From Modestobacter sp. (GTDB lineage Bacteria; Actinomycetota; Actinomycetes; Mycobacteriales; Geodermatophilaceae): a stretch of 5,588 bases of DNA. The notes beneath the pieces were generated by a model. That model did not search any database. It was not told where the DNA came from and was given only the letters and a program-made list of their open reading frames with translations. The stretch spans positions 1-5,588 of the forward strand of contig JAOPVN010000437.1 of assembly GCA_025966175.1 (NCBI GenBank). The letters are read 5' to 3'. Shown one piece after another: positions 5,174 to 5,588 of this stretch; within the stretch, counting starts at the first letter, position 1, and the number at the start of each line of letters is the position of its first letter. Position numbers and translations under genes: made by a program.

Positions 5174-5588
5174 TCAGCTCAGCTCGGCGGCCACCAGCGG
5201 CACGAGCGTGAGGTGCGGCTTGTTCTGCGCCAGGACGCCGAGGGACCACTTGTCGGTGAACAGCGCCAGCAGTTCCCCGTTGGAACGCTGCATGACCTCC
5301 GCGCCGCGCGCCTGGCCCAGCTCGGGGGCCGAGGCCTCGTCGGTGACCCGGGCCAGGTGGTACGGCAGCGGCTCGAGGGTGATCTTGGCTCCGAACTCGT
5401 GCTCCATCCGGTGCGTGGCCACCTCGAACTGCATGGGGCCGACGACAGCGAACACCGGGGCACCGTCGCCCCGGCGGTCGGAGGTCAGCACCTGCACCAC
5501 CCCCTCGCCGGCGAGGGTCTCCACGCCCTTGCGGAACTGCTTGTACTTGCTGGTGTCGGCGACCCGGGCGACGGCGAAGTGCTCGGGG
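5174..5588 (-). CDS. prfC: Peptide chain release factor 3 (RF3), C-terminal part, cut by window edge
   Basis: These are the last 137 residues of a translational GTPase that recycles RF1 and RF2 from the ribosome after peptide release. The GTPase domain lies beyond the right edge. The visible part carries the RF3 C-terminal signatures: PEHFA at its start, KYKQFRKGVETLAGEGVVQVL, and VVGPMQFEVATHRMEHEFGA, which separate RF3 from the related elongation factor G. The final part (LFTDKWSLGVLAQNKPHLTL) and the normal end support an intact C-terminus. The gene converges on the AI-2E family transporter and shares the hairpin at 5096-5144. The start and any regulation are not visible. Family assignment is confident. 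Confidence 0.92.
   Translation of the reverse strand, partial: PEHFAVARVADTSKYKQFRKGVETLAGEGVVQVLTSDRRGDGAPVFAVVGPMQFEVATHRMEHEFGAKITLEPLPYHLARVTDEASAPELGQARGAEVMQRSNGELLALFTDKWSLGVLAQNKPHLTLVPLVAAELS

Noticed and set aside
1..5588. tRNA, rRNA, CRISPR array, insertion sequence or phage attachment site
   Set aside because: No cloverleaf, spaced identical repeats, transposase-like protein or terminal inverted repeats were seen on either strand.

Overview
The window is GC-rich DNA with almost every codon of the confident genes ending in G or C. It also has actinobacterial-type signals: weak or absent Shine-Dalgarno sites, one candidate leaderless start and TANNNT-like -10 elements. It most resembles a high-GC actinobacterium. 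A member of the Geodermatophilaceae is a guess from general protein style and cannot be proven from this window.

Layout. Bases 1-238 (minus) hold the N-terminal part of an Ogt-type O6-methylguanine-DNA methyltransferase that runs off the left edge. Bases 239-691 carry no supportable gene; they are the divergent spacer between ogt and the next operon and contain a 9-bp inverted repeat. Bases 692-2649 (plus) hold a tight two-gene operon with an ATGA overlap: an intradiol dioxygenase, best called hydroxyquinol 1,2-dioxygenase, and maleylacetate reductase. Together they would convert hydroxyquinol (1,2,4-trihydroxybenzene) through maleylacetate to 3-oxoadipate, which enters the 3-oxoadipate route to acetyl-CoA and succinyl-CoA. 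The hydroxylase that makes hydroxyquinol and a dedicated regulator are not in view.

Convergent to that operon, only 4 bp away, lies a 68-residue protein of unknown function (2654-2860, minus) with a well-formed -35/-10 pair placed for a leaderless transcript. Upstream of it on the same strand is a secreted protein of the allene oxide cyclase barrel-like type (2948-3439), with a strong Shine-Dalgarno site and a candidate promoter. Bases 3601-3816 (plus) contain a stretch with strong coding bias but no credible start or stop, probably a gene remnant. It is followed by a multi-pass AI-2E/PerM family membrane protein (3891-5087, plus). A large hairpin at 5096-5144 separates this gene from the convergent C-terminal part of peptide chain release factor 3 (prfC, 5174-5588, minus), which runs off the right edge.

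The only clear functional partnership is the hydroxyquinol pair; the other genes look like unrelated neighbours. I found no RNA gene, CRISPR array, insertion sequence or attachment site. I do not see convincing evidence of a new multi-gene system. The least explained items are the 68-residue protein with its repeat-bearing promoter, the secreted barrel protein beside it, and the coding-like remnant.
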